This document shows, piece after piece, positions 24,869-34,532 of a DNA stretch of 64,000 nt (within the stretch, counting starts at the first letter, position 1; every line of letters begins with the position of its first letter). The stretch spans positions 152,501-216,500 of the forward strand of contig JACEEZ010015241.1 in assembly GCA_016584305.1 (NCBI GenBank). The letters are read 5' to 3'. Under the pieces are notes generated by a model. That model saw nothing but the letters and a program-made list of their open reading frames with translations. It was not told where the DNA came from and ran no database searches. The position numbers and the translations under genes were made by a program. The DNA comes from Chionoecetes opilio (lineage: Eukaryota; Arthropoda; Malacostraca; Decapoda; Majidae).

Positions 24869-25074
24869 TCCCGATCTCCTGACCTTGAGCAGAGAGGAGG
24901 TGGCAGAGGAGTGGGGTGTGGCCGACATGTTGACCCTGTCTCCAAGTTGTCTCTTCAGGGGCTCCAAGACAATGTCTTGTTTACTTGGCCTCCTCTCTCT
25001 CGCCACTCTGGACTTTGGACTTTTTTGCTGTGAAGATAAGCAAAGCACACATTAAATTTCAAAGCAGGATTACA

Positions 25075-25757
25075 GCAAGCAGTCCACGCACTATACCCTT
25101 ACAAGCAGTCCACGCACTATACCCTTACAAGCAGTCCACGCACTATACCCTTACAAGCAGTCCACACACTATACCCTTACAAGCAGTCCAAATATACCCT
25201 TACAAGCAGTCCACGCACTATACCCTTACAAGCAGTCCACGCACTATACCCTTACAAGCAGTCCACGCACTATACCCTTACAAGCAGTCCACGCACTATA
25301 CCCTTACAAGCAGTCCACGCACTATACCCTTACAAGCAGTCCACGCACTATACCCTTACAAGCAGTCCACGCACTATACCCTTACAAGCAGTCCACGCAC
25401 TATACCCTTACAAGCAGTCCACGCACTATACCCTTACAAGCAGTCCATGCACTATACCCTTACAAGCAGTCCATGCACTATACCCTTACAAGCAGTCCAC
25501 GCACTATACCCTTACAAGCAGTCCATGCACTATACCCTTACAAGCAGTCCATGCACTATACCCTTACAAGCAGTCCACGCACTATACCCTTACAAGCAGT
25601 CCATGCACTATACCCTTACAAGCAGTCCATGCACTATACCCTTACAAGCAGTCCATGCACTATACCCTTACAAGCAGTCCATGCACTATACCCTTACAAG
25701 CAGTCCATGCACTATACCCTTACAAGCAGTCCACGCACTATACCCTTACAAGCAGTA
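25075..25757. repeat. 26-bp minisatellite, about 26 copies
   Basis: The unit is CAGTCCACGCACTATACCC plus TTACAAG. One copy near 25186 is shortened. A C/T change (CACGCACT versus CATGCACT) is distributed unevenly: C in nearly all left-half copies and T in most right-half copies. Because 26 is not a multiple of 3 and no frame of the unit has a stop, long open frames with a 26-residue period arise; they are not treated as a gene. It lies in the 22950-26960 intron. Confidence 0.97.
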
Positions 25758-25842
25758 TCAAACTAATTAAAACTTCCGCAAGTTCTAAAAAAAACTCAGA
25801 TTTTGCTGGTTTAAAGATCCTTCACCTCCCCCTGGCCTTGGT

Positions 25843-25913
25843 CATAGGCGTAGTTAGGCTTGAGCATTTGAAACTATAGCCCCCAATGTTTCAAGATCCT
25901 AAATACGCCCCTG
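25843..25913. mobile_element. Very short hAT-type MITE (71 bp)
   Basis: The left end CATAGGCGTAGTTAGG and right end CTAAATACGCCCCTG are imperfect inverted repeats. The flanks GCCTTGGT and GCCTTTGT differ at one of 8 positions, consistent with an aged 8-bp target duplication. Confidence 0.6.
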
Positions 25914-26024
25914 GCCTTTGTAATCTTGTGTTTCCTTAAACCACTACTGTTACTTACGAGGTGCATTTGATACTGTGAATGGATCTTCTTGAATCATATT
26001 TTGAAAAGACTGAAGCCAATTTTT

Positions 26025-26235
26025 TTTTCAGCAGGATGGAGTGTAATGATCTAACTGGTACCACCTCATACTTCTTCAACAGTAAAGAATGGCTGGCTGA
26101 GGTGAGGTTGACATTATGGAAGATTGGCCTGATAATTTACCAGACATTTTCTCCACTATAGAATTTATGGGCAGTAATGAAGGCCAGGTTACAAGGCAGC
26201 AACATATCAACACTCCAAGCAGGAAGCAGAAATTT
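26025..26235 (+). pseudogene. Tc1/mariner-type transposase remnant
   Basis: Pieces in different frames recall the end of a DDE transposase: QQDGV (the aspartate-bearing motif) near 26030, FFNSKEWLAEV near 26080, then DWPDNLPDIFSTIE near 26122, which mirrors the WPxNSPDLNPIE motif, and LWAVMKARLQ near 26165. There are several frameshifts and stops. It is a fossil in an intron. Confidence 0.65.
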
Positions 26236-26888
26236 GCTATTGTTGGGCTGAATTCAAACCAAAAACAATAAAATATTTCGCTGACAGTATACTAAAACCT
26301 ATCAAAGAGAAGCTGACAAAAAAAAGAAAAAGAAAGTACTAAGTTCCACATATGGTTAGAATTTCTATAATCTTAGTGTTCTAATAGAAAGCACGCTCCC
26401 AAAAATTGTTAACGTGACAATTTTTCACTCATTATGAGCGAGCGCGAAGCGCTCGTGAGTCCTCGGTGGATACGGGATTTTTCTCACTTAAGTGGCCGGC
26501 CCGGCCCGGCCCGATCGTCACGCTTTTCAGGAGCTTATATCTTTGGAATCCCGCTTCCGATTGACAAGCGGTCTTCGCCATCTGATAGCCCCATTCAATC
26601 CCTTTTGTGCTTGACATGTTTTGTCTCACGTGAGGGGTCAGCATGGCGCGTGGCGCGTGCCGCGTGAGGGGTGTCAGACAACGTTATCTTGCTATAGCTG
26701 AGAAACGGCTGTACCGACTAAGTTGAAATTTGGTGTGTGGTTTGAGACCACACACCTAGCAATGTCACACAGGTCAAACTCCGGGTGACTACGGGCTTGC
26801 TCGTCCCTCGCCGATTAAGGCGTCTTACTGGTACTGTATATACAAGAACTATCTGTACAAAAATACTGTTAGGGTGTCTGAATAATAC

Positions 26889-26956
26889 ACAAGAACATAA
26901 GAAAATAAGGAAGCTACAAGAGGCCGTGAGACCTACACGTGGTAGTTCCTGTTACA
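26889..26956 (-). mobile_element. LINE family T UTR remnant abutting a splice donor
   Basis: AAGAACATAAGAAAATAAGG through TACACGTGGTAGTTCCTG and TTAC matches the other family T ends. Its edge is about 5 bp from the donor of the exon at 26961-27134. Confidence 0.8.
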
Positions 26957-26960
26957 ATAC

Positions 26961-27134
26961 CTTTTTCCTTTTTCTCAGGTGGAGTGTTGCCAGTCTGGCC
27001 AGCCTGTCCCTCACATGGCCCGTCTGCAGGAGGTGAATGTTGGAGGAATCTACTTGTGAGGTGGATATTGCAGAGTCCAAGCCACTGCCGTCCTCCGGTG
27101 CTGCAGTTACTCCCTCTTGAGGCGATCTGGTCCA
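26961..27134 (-). CDS. KIAA0753: Moonraker-like protein, internal exon
   Basis: The acceptor TCCTTTCAAG lies before 27134 and the donor AAAAAG|GTATTG follows at 26960. It has 174 nt in phase 0, encoding WTRSPQEGVTAAPEDGSG through a basic helical end (HVRDRLARLATLHLRKRKK). An alternative frame is also open, but only this one keeps phase 0 on both sides. Confidence 0.75.
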
Positions 27135-27417
27135 CTTGAAAGGATAGAAGACAATAAGAAGATAGAAGACACAAAAAGACAAGAAGACAACAGAGAATTG
27201 CAAGAAAATTCAAAACACACTGTGGAACCCTTTAGTCTAAGTCAAAATGGTCTGCTACAAGTCTGAACAGTATGCATAACCTGACAACCAAATAAATAAC
27301 TTGAGGAGATAACAGAGAGTGTCCTGTTAAAATGAGTTGTCATGAAACGGTATCATTGTAAGACTGCTCTTTTCATAGAACCACCGCTCATTGTTGAAAA
27401 AAGTAGAAATATGATCT

Positions 27418-27637
27418 TTAACCCCTTGACGCCCAAATCTTTCCTTTGCTATATAAAATCGTCTGTTGTTAGCCATAAAATTACAAAAAGTGACTTAATA
27501 TACCAAATTAGGTAGCTAGTGGACACAGATACTAAACAGGTCATACCTATAAAATATTGTTTATATTAATTAAAAATCGTCTAATGGTAGTTAAATTACA
27601 TAGAATGAAAATTACGTTCTGGGCTTCAAGGGGTTAA
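27418..27637. mobile_element. TTAA-flanked MITE family C, copy 1
   Basis: It starts TTAACCCCTTGACGCCCA and ends as the reverse complement of TTAACCCCTTGAAGCCCAGA, with TTAA at both borders. The same element occurs at 30673-30888 and, inverted, at 30910-31120. Confidence 0.88.
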
Positions 27638-27667
27638 ACTTTTTTTTCATTAGGACAGATTCTTCAC

Positions 27668-27805
27668 CTTGACTGAGGAGGGTGGCGAGGGAATTCCCAC
27701 AGCGGCGGTGAGGGCCAGCATCCTGCGCGCCACTCCTATGAACTCCCCGAGCACCTCCGCCCAAGCCAGGTCACCACAGCTAGACTCCGCCTGGGACTTC
27801 AGTGT
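27668..27805 (-). CDS. KIAA0753: Moonraker-like protein, conserved-region exon
   Basis: The acceptor TATATTCCAG lies before 27805 and the donor AAG|GTGAAG at 27667. It has 138 nt in phase 0 (46 codons). WAEVLGEFIGVARRMLALTA and PSPPSSV line up with the vertebrate segment containing ELGSLIRQLSLCSVKLD and PSVPDVV in spacing and hydrophobic pattern (comparison from memory). Confidence 0.8.
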
Positions 27806-28034
27806 CTGGAATATAAAAGTTCAATTGGAAATGCACCTATCATAAAGTCTAGTGAGGATACACCTGGGTATGTAGTATTTACTTTTTCATACATATGGCC
27901 TAATAATTTCCATTCATGTGAGGTGGTGCAACACAAAGCAGATTGCTCACATACAACCAAAACAATTTGCAATCCAAAACTCTTCCACAGGAAATATATG
28001 TAAATGGTGGCAATGGTTGTTGCATACAATTATT

Positions 28035-28595
28035 TTTGCAGATGATACAGTTCTGATCATTGAAAATGAGAATGAATTACAGAAACTTGTAGACGTGTTT
28101 GATAATGTGTGCAGAAGACGGAAACTGAGGGTGAATGTTTACAAAAGTAAGGTGATAGTTTTTGAAAAGAGTAGAAGTGAAGTGGTAGATTTTGAGAGCT
28201 CATGCAGAGTAAGAGTTGAGTGTCCAAAGGAATGTAAAACTAGGGTGAATGGGAAAAGATTGGAAAAGGTTCAGGATTTTAAGTGTCTTGGTTCGATTAC
28301 GTGCATGCATAGAAGCATGAGAAGTGAGACGAGGGAGGGAGTGCTGCAAGGGAGAAAAGTGATTGCATCTCTAGGAGATTTATGGTGAAAAAGAATGAAC
28401 TGTGAATATGGAGGTAAAAAAGGTTCTGAGAAATGCAATAATCATACCAAAAATCACATATGCAAGTGAAAATTGGGTGTGGAATGAAAGACAGAGGCAG
28501 TTGAAATTAGTTATTTGAGAAGTGCCGGTGGTGTGGGAAGAATGGATGGTGAAAGTAATGAAAATGTGTATCATGCTGGCATATGGACATGCATG
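28035..28595 (+). pseudogene. LINE reverse-transcriptase fragment (FADD type)
   Basis: The frame 28020-28388 reads IIFADDTVLI, then the KLVDVFDNVCRRRKLRVNV and KSKVIVFEKS blocks, and FKCLGSI, the catalytic motif and downstream part of a LINE reverse transcriptase. After a shift it continues with MEVKKVLRNAIIIPKITYAS and WVWNERQRQ to about 28580. It is truncated at both ends and interrupted. It sits in an intron, antisense to the host gene. Confidence 0.88.
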
Positions 28596-28706
28596 CATGG
28601 ACAACCATTTATCTTTGATGACTGTGGTGCAGTGTGAAGCAAGGATGGACCTGGATGTCAAGGGAGGAAGATGTTGTCTGGGTCATACAGGTAACAGTTG
28701 TCTCAC

Positions 28707-28805
28707 CATCAGCTGGGTGTTGAGGGTTCGAGCAGCTGCCGCCAAGGCCCTCAGGTGCTGGCTGCTCCTCACCCTTGGACCACTCGCCCTCTCCAGGACC
28801 ACCAC
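28707..28805 (-). CDS. KIAA0753: Moonraker-like protein, conserved-region exon
   Basis: The acceptor GTTAGCAG lies before 28805 and the donor ATG|GTGAGA at 28706. It has 99 nt in phase 0 (33 codons). The product VVVLERASGPRVRSSQHLRA followed by LAAAARTLNTQLM corresponds to the vertebrate stretch with ELDKLSPHKIK and SKLAAAHRGAIRALQ (from memory), directly continuing the helix of the preceding exon. Confidence 0.8.
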
Positions 28806-29024
28806 CTGCTAACACAGGGGTAATGTTGCTGCACTAAATTCATCCAAGATGAGCAACATACAAACAATATAAATTCTAAGTGTCAGTGTAGCCATTATTT
28901 CTGTTATCACAGACAATCAATTCTGTGCAAAAATACTTTTCCATTTTATATTTCCATGTAAGCTGTTATGTAAATTTTTTATTCATAATACCATGCCATC
29001 TTGAAAAGGATCTGGCAGCATTGG

Positions 29025-29135
29025 GCTTTGAAGAAGTTGAGGCAACGGATAGAGATAGTTGGAAGTGTATCATCGGCCGTCTAACCTCATAAAAATTATG
29101 GGAAAAACTGACGTTAAACAGAAGAAGAAGAAGAT
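29025..29135 (+). mobile_element. LINE family R 3'-end remnant
   Basis: The frame gives a short end 'DRDSWKCIIGRLTS' and stop, then GGGAAAAACTGACGTTAAAC and an AGAAGA tail. The same block is at 30240-30345 (inverted) and 47165-47262, so it is a dispersed LINE terminus. Confidence 0.75.
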
Positions 29136-29488
29136 GTCCTTACTTACTCCCTACTTGATAAACAGGAGCTACAGCATGAAAGGAGATCCACCCAAATTAT
29201 CTCTGATTGGCTGGGGATTTGAACCAAGGGAATCTGGGTTCCAAGGGAACCAAGGGAAGCTAAGCATAGTAACCATGACACTGGCAGACCATAATATTTC
29301 TAACTAATACTGCTAATATTTTCCTTTGCATGCAGGCAAGACATGTATCAGATTGAAGAGGATGTGATTCAGTTCAGTCATCAGCACATGAAGGTAATGA
29401 ATAATCTACCTCAACAATACCTGATAATTCTGATCACTTTTCTCCATTATTAATTCCCGGCACCACAAGGAAGGGCACCACAACCTAC

Positions 29489-29857
29489 CTCCTGCCTCAG
29501 TACAAACAGCGATCGCCGCATGGACCGCGCACACTCATCCCACCGCCGCCTCTTCGTCTCCCTCTCTAGTGGCGCTATGAAGGCCCTCTGGCGGGGATCC
29601 TTCAGCTCCTGCAGCTCCACAAGGGTACGGGAGATCTGGGTCATGAGTCTGGTGAGCTGGCGACGTCGCAGGCCGACCTCCCCACTCCCGAGACGACAAG
29701 GAAATGATGGGTGGGATGCTGAGCCATCTTTCCTGTGGGGGTGTTTCTTGCTTTGGACTGAGTCTGAGGGTGGTGGTGCAGGGGGAGCCAGTCTGGAGGC
29801 CAAAATCTCTTTCCTGGCTTTGATCTGTGCTGCTTTTATCTCTTCAGGGATGATGTA
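29489..29857 (-). CDS. KIAA0753: Moonraker-like protein, main coiled-coil exon
   Basis: It has 369 nt in phase 0 (123 codons). The acceptor TTTCCCAAACAG lies before 29857 and the donor CAG GAG|GTAGGT at 29488. It begins YIIPEEIKAAQIKARKEIL and ends in a charged helix (RRRQLTRLMTQISRTLVELQ, later ERETKRRRWDECARSMRRSL, FVLRQE). This mirrors the vertebrate Moonraker order of an LQKELSSCIHKIEE-like helix, an acidic link and ARSARMLYVLQQQV. An ATG at 29881 within the presumed intron end gives an alternative start (MTTHFPKQY...) if the upstream exon is wrong. In vertebrates the protein sits at centriolar satellites with OFD1 and CEP20 and supports centriole duplication and ciliogenesis; that role here is inferred from the family. 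Confidence 0.82.
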
Positions 29858-29911
29858 CTGTTTGGGAAAGTGAGTAGTCATTGTTTATGTGCATTGTTTG
29901 AATAAGAAAAT

Positions 29912-30042
29912 AATAACATGAGAAAATAAGGAAGCTACAAGAGGCCGTGAGACCTACACGTGGTAGTTCCTGATACTTAACACTTCCTACATCCCTCTTT
30001 CATCCCCATCCATGAAATTATCTAGCCTCCGTTTAAAGCTCC
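29912..30042 (-). mobile_element. LINE family T 3'-end remnant
   Basis: It has the ATGAGAAAATAAGGAAGCTA ... TACACGTGGTAGTTCCTG order and the inverted ORF end (CCATCCATGAAATTATCTAG). Confidence 0.8.
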
Positions 30043-30234
30043 CTTGAAATGAAATTGAATGAAATTGTCATTGCCAGAATTACTGAAAGTTACCAATAAA
30101 AGTGAAGGATTATTTTCAAGATTTAGGGTACAAAATGTGTAAAAAAATATTGTTATTAGTTAAAGACAGTAATTATGAAGTTGCAATGACATGCAATTAT
30201 GTGTCTGACTTTATCTGAATTCTAAAGGACCTTC

Positions 30235-30345
30235 TTCTTTTTCTTTCTGTTTAATGTAAATTTTTCCCATATTTTATGAGGTTAGACAGCTGATGATACG
30301 CTTCCAACTATCTCTTTCTGTTGCCTGTCTCTATCTCTATCTATC
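30235..30345 (-). mobile_element. LINE family R 3'-end remnant, inverted
   Basis: Reverse complement of the 29025-29135 block (TCTGTTTAATGTAAATTTTT, CCCATATTTTATGAGGTTAG, CGCTTCCAACTATCTC). Confidence 0.75.
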
Positions 30346-30408
30346 TATCTATATCTGTATCTCTATCCATTGTCCTCTATCTCTATCCTCATATCGAAAG
30401 ACCATTAC

Positions 30409-30610
30409 CTTAAATGTGTTAGTGGTGGTGGTGGTGGTGGTGGCCTGCTGGAGGGCGGGAGGGGGACGGGGAACCAGCCGGTGGAGGGTGATGGCTGGGG
30501 GGACCCGCTGTTTGGGGTCCTGGTGACTGCTCCAACCCCACTCACCGCCTGCTTCTGCCGCCACTGCCTCCCTGTCCTCCCCCTTCTTTTGCTCCGGGGA
30601 GGAGCTCATC
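30409..30610 (-). CDS. KIAA0753: Moonraker-like protein, first coding exon found
   Basis: The acceptor TTGTTACTAG lies before 30610. The exon begins G ATG AGC TCC TCC and runs 202 nt to the donor AAG|GTAATGG at 30408 in phase 0, joining the YIIPEE exon in frame. The product starts MSSSPEQKKGEDREAVAAEA and contains a polythreonine run from a GGT repeat. The ATG at 30609 is taken as the start; alternatively the frame continues from an unseen exon ending with two open bases. The sequence is disordered and does not itself identify the family. Confidence 0.6.
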
Positions 30611-30672
30611 CTAGTAACAATGCTGCAAATACACACACACAACCAATGATATTATCTATAGCCCATCTTTTC

Positions 30673-30888
30673 TTAACCCCTTCACGCCCAGATCTTTCCT
30701 TTGCTATAAAAAAAATTCTGTTGTCGAGCCATAAAATTACGAAAAGTAACTTAATATACGGTACCAAATTAGTTAGTCGACAAGGATACTAAACAGGTCA
30801 TATCTATAAAATGCTGCTTATATTTACTACAAATTGTCTAATGGTACCCAAATAACTGGAAATTAAGTTCTGGGCTTCAAGGGGTTAA
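30673..30888. mobile_element. TTAA-flanked MITE family C, copy 2
   Basis: It starts TTAACCCCTTCACGCCCAGA and ends CTTCAAGGGGTTAA, with a body like the copy at 27418 (ATACTAAACAGGTCATA, AAATTGTCTAATGGTA). Confidence 0.88.
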
Positions 30889-30909
30889 TACCTTGAAGCC
30901 CATCTTTTC

Positions 30910-31120
30910 TTAACACCTTGAGACCCAGAACAAAATTTCCATCATAATTTGGGTACCATTAGACAATTTTAATGAATATAAGCAATATTTTATAGCTATG
31001 AACTGTTTAGTATCCTTGTCCACTATCTAATTTGGTATATTAAGTTACTTTTTGTAATGTCATGGCTAACAACAGACAATTTTATATGGCAAAGGAAAGA
31101 TCGGGGCGTGAAGGGGTTAT
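30910..31120. mobile_element. TTAA-flanked MITE family C, copy 3, inverted to copy 2
   Basis: It starts TTAACACCTTGAGACCCAGA and ends CGGGGCGTGAAGGGGTTAT. It is the reverse complement of copy 2 in body order, so 30673-31120 can fold into a long hairpin. Confidence 0.88.
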
Positions 31121-31121
31121 A

Positions 31122-32230
31122 ATAATATATGCCAAGTTTGCTGAAAGTTTGTTAAAGCAGCAATGTTTACTTATATTTATCTGTTCTACTGCAATCCGAT
31201 ACACAATTATTTTGAGAGAGAAATTCATGAGTGACACAAAATGAGTTTGCGAAAGGTTTAAGAACTGAAGAACATTTGGTATTCATAATTATAATAGATA
31301 ATAATCACATAAGACTAAAGCATAATTATGGCACAGTACACCAGAAGGGATATACTATAATTTATAGGGTGCATATTATACAACCTAGCTTAGACATCAA
31401 GGAAAGTAACAGGAAAACTTGACAAAAGGAACTGTCTATGAATCTATTTAAAAAAAAAGGATAAACGAAGAAATAAAAAGTCTGGGCAAACTAAGCAGGC
31501 TGTAGGGTCTAATATTAACTAAATTATTGTGAAAATTATAAAGCATCGAATTGGTGGGGAACAGGATGGGTTTGGAACAGGGAGGGGCTATATACATCCG
31601 ACCACCTGACTTATTCCAAGGATAGTGATGAAGACAAAGTTGCTATATCTTATCAAATTCACCGGGTCCTCATATAGGAACGGTTCGCTATACAAACAAA
31701 TATCATAACTAGCAGTTTTTCTGAAGCAAATAAAATTCTCATAATGAGCAGAAATTCAAGCTACGAACAGCAAGCAGACTGTGCTTGCGTGTAAATGGTT
31801 GTAATATCATTTTATATATAATTTTCAGCTAAAACATAACCATGGATGGACATAACTCACATAACGAACAATTTGGTCAACCAACAGGGCTCCAGAACGG
31901 ATCACGTCCATAAATGGGGACCCCAGTGTATCGGCAAATTTTTATGTTGTATCTGCACTGTTGTAACAACTGTTGTATCTGCACTTGCATTGATGATGTT
32001 TTTACATTTCTGACTATGGCCACAACTAGAACATAGGCTCAAAAAAGGTCATGTTAGAAATAATCTATGATCTACATATCTGTCTGTGCCTAAGGACTCC
32101 CCCAAGGGGATGGGCACGACAGAAGTCTGCACTTACTCCTGTCCTTTCATTCCCTCATTTCATGCTAAAACTCTCATTCTTCTCTTGTACATTGCTCTTA
32201 CATACTACGTATAGCACTCGTCCTCCCATT
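31122..32230. other. No gene seen
   Basis: AT-rich sequence between the Moonraker-like coding exons and the foldback cluster. No exon with supported splice signals and no recognised element. Confidence 0.45.
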
Positions 32231-32234
32231 TGGG

Positions 32235-32500
32235 GAGGTGGTGGCCGAGTGGTTAGCGCCTGGAAGTGGTGAGCTCAATGTCAAGAGTTCAAGTCCCGCC
32301 GGGTGCAAAATCTTTTGTCCATCGTCGGCTGGCCGAAGAATACCCACATGCTGCCCATCAACCCTGCCTTTGACGGCAAGTGATCGGAGAACACAGGGTG
32401 ACATGAGCCGCCCCCTAACCACAGGCTTCACTCAAAAAATCTTGCCAGCACCACCACAGGCGAGGGCCAGCCCTCACAACTTTCACAAGAAGTTTGAAGG
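32235..32500 (+). mobile_element. tRNA-derived SINE, copy B
   Basis: The head GGTGGCCGAGTGGTTAGCGC with an AGAGTTCAAGTCCCGCC T-arm resembles a Leu/Ser-type tRNA. It is followed by the shared body (ACCCACATGCTGCCCATCAA, GATCGGAGAACACAGGG, then TTGCCAGCACCACCACAGGC). Confidence 0.8.
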
Positions 32501-32816
32501 CCAACAAGCACACTTTCTCCACCATTACTGTTACCATTTCAGTTTTACAACCATACTTGAACCAAACATACACAACCAGAAAGTTATTTTGCATAAACAG
32601 TTATCAGATTATTAGAAGAAAAGACTTCAGAAAATCTCATAATAAAAAAAAAAATGCTATATAAGTGCAGTTTAAACCAATACACAATCGTGGTTTTAAG
32701 TATCCTGGATTTGTTCTCATCATAAGGAATATTTCTAACCCATACAACAGCTGTCGGAAATTAAAAATAACCCAAGGGGGGTCTGGGGGGACGAAACCCC
32801 CTAGTGAGGGGCTTAT

Positions 32817-33140
32817 AGAACTGTCGCTGATAGGAATTCTCGCCGAAATACAAACCGAGAACTCTCGCCGACATAGATTTTCGGCGACAGTTCCACTTGT
32901 AATAGATGAAAAGGTCCCCCCGCTCGTTCACTAACCTGACCTGGACATTGGTTAACTGACCAACATAACTGAACCACATAACCTAACCTAACTGTTCAGG
33001 CTATTGCTGGTATTTAATCCATGAAGGCAGAAACACGGGTAAAAGGTTACCTGGAACTGTCGCCGATAGGAATTCTCGCCGACGTCGGCGGGTGATCCAA
33101 TTTTTCACGTCGGCGAGTATTCCTATTTCTGGCGGCTTCT
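32817..33140. mobile_element. Foldback elements with GGAACTGTCGCCGA termini (first pair)
   Basis: 32817-32894 runs from AGAACTGTCGCTGATAGGAA to TTTTCGGCGACAGTTCC, a short inverted unit. 33052-33135 begins GGAACTGTCGCCGATAGGAA and continues through CACGTCGGCGAGTATTCC. Both are rich in TCGGCGA/TCGCCGA and are nearly self-complementary. Confidence 0.75.
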
Positions 33141-33238
33141 AGTTCTTGATCTTGAGTTACGTTAGGTGGTTAGGTTTTGTTGGCCAGATGACCAATGTCC
33201 AGGTTAGGTTAGTGAACGAAAGGGGGGGTCTTTACCAT

Positions 33239-33650
33239 TGGAACTGTCGCCGAAAATTTCCACGTCGGCGAGTGTTCCACTGTCGGCGAGAGAGTACATT
33301 TCCAGATGAACACCGAACTTTCCTTGGTGGACGAAACTATTTTTTTCTGGTAAGTTTTGATGTGTTTTGAATGAATCTGCTAACCGTTTCTGTCGCAAAT
33401 CACTTTTTTTTTTCTTTAAAAAAAGAAAGAAAAAAAGAACAGAAAAAAAAGAACCCAACAGAACTAAAGTTCGAACCTAAAAGAACCTAGACCTAACTAA
33501 AAAAAAAATAATCATTTGCGACAGAAACGGTTAGCAGATTAATTCAAAACACATCAAAACTCACCAGAAAGAAATTGTTTCGTCCACCAAAGTGAATTCA
33601 GTGTCAAACTGGAATAATAGCGGCGAGAGTTCCTATCGGCGACAGTTCCA
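33239..33650. mobile_element. Long foldback element, arms of about 100 bp
   Basis: The outer ends GGAACTGTCGCCGAAA and TCGGCGACAGTTCC are inverted. The inner arms 33302-33402 and 33513-33612 share 'GCTAACCGTTTCTGTCGCAA', 'TTGATGTGTTTTGAAT' and 'GTGGACGAAAC' in opposite orientation, separated by an A/T-rich loop. The whole can form one hairpin. Confidence 0.85.
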
Positions 33651-33717
33651 TAAACCCCCAAACCAGTAGAAGTTGATTAAATTTATATATTGGGTCCGGT
33701 ATTATCAAGATCAAGAA

Positions 33718-33812
33718 TTGGAACTGTCGCCGAAAATAGGAATACTCGCCCACGTGAAAAATTGGAACACTCGACGACGACGGCGAGAATTCCTATCGGC
33801 GACAGTTCCAGG
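33718..33812. mobile_element. Foldback element with GGAACTGTCGCCGA termini (third unit)
   Basis: It begins GGAACTGTCGCCGAAAATAG and ends TATCGGCGACAGTTCC. It is the reverse complement of most of 33052-33135 including flanking sequence. A further end piece lies at 35187-35205. Confidence 0.8.
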
Positions 33813-34049
33813 TACCCAGTGGGGTTACGAGTTAGGTTACGTAATCAATGCCCAGGTTATGTCATTAGAGTGTTGGTCAACAGGGCGTATCGGTGGAAAC
33901 TGCATATTTACCAAAAAAGCTTTTGATAATAACGGGTACGGTAGTCTAGCTGAGAAACCATAATTACTATTAATTAGCATTATTATATTCATTTATCTTA
34001 CACAATGCTTTTATTTATGAGTACTATAAATATTCACCCCTACTTACCC

Positions 34050-34130
34050 TTCCAAAGCCGCTGATATTGCCAGGAAAACCGTAAATTGAGGCAAAAACTG
34101 AAGTAAATACGATCAGTCAAACTCCCGTCT
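34050..34130 (-). other. Candidate 5' exon of the Moonraker-like gene
   Basis: On the minus strand TTTGGAAGG|GTAAGTAGGG is a strong donor (GT near 34049), preceded by non-repetitive sequence. A frame MAGDGSLTDRIYFSFCLNLR is open upstream of it, but its phase does not join the exon at 30409-30610, so it would be a 5' UTR exon or need an unseen intermediate exon. It faces INO80B head to head. The exon start and its use are inference. Confidence 0.35.
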
Positions 34131-34156
34131 CCCGCCATTGGCATGTAAACAACACA

Positions 34157-34164
34157 TGACGTCA
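34157..34164. promoter_or_regulatory. CRE/ATF-type palindrome in the INO80B upstream region
   Basis: TGACGTCA lies 260 bp before the INO80B start codon and close to the candidate 5' exon on the other strand, in a locally GC-richer, repeat-free stretch. CRE palindromes are common in ubiquitously expressed and bidirectional promoters; use here is not shown. Confidence 0.4.
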
Positions 34165-34423
34165 TCGGCGTGGCGCTACACGGCTCACAACAGCCTGAAG
34201 CAAAAACCAAGGCAAGCCGAGGCCTTTTATTGTGTTTTGTTCATGCTTTTAAGCTTTAGTTGGTGTTAAAAGGTGGTATGTGCGTCAAGAGTCAAGTTTT
34301 AAGTGGCAAGAATATACAGGATACTTCAGGATTGCAATTAAAGTGTGAGGCAGTTAAGAGGACCACCAGCCAGCTGCCAGCTCTAACTTCTGAGGCCTGA
34401 CTGCCGCTACCTCATCAGGCACC

Positions 34424-34493
34424 ATGGGCAGGAAGAGGGACAGGGAGCGGGAGCACAAGGATCCTGGTGACCGTGCAGACTCACGTGGGGCGG
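34424..34493 (+). CDS. INO80B: INO80 complex subunit B, exon 1
   Basis: The start ATG has a strong context (CACCATGG). It encodes MGRKRDREREHKDPGDRADS then RGA and the first base of codon 24; the donor is GCGG|GTGAGT. The protein is a subunit of the nuclear INO80 chromatin remodelling complex (Ies2 in yeast), which contacts the Ino80 ATPase. All seven exons join with consistent phases to 990 nt, 329 residues, against about 356 in human. The short basic N terminus itself is not diagnostic; the assignment rests on exons 4 and 7. Confidence 0.85.
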
Positions 34494-34532
34494 GTGAGTA
34501 CATTGGCTGTATTCGGTACCTGGAACTGTCGC

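Noticed and set aside
24985..25770. 261-residue periodic open frame
   Set aside because: Entirely inside a 26-bp tandem array whose length is not a multiple of three; every frame is open, so openness carries no information.
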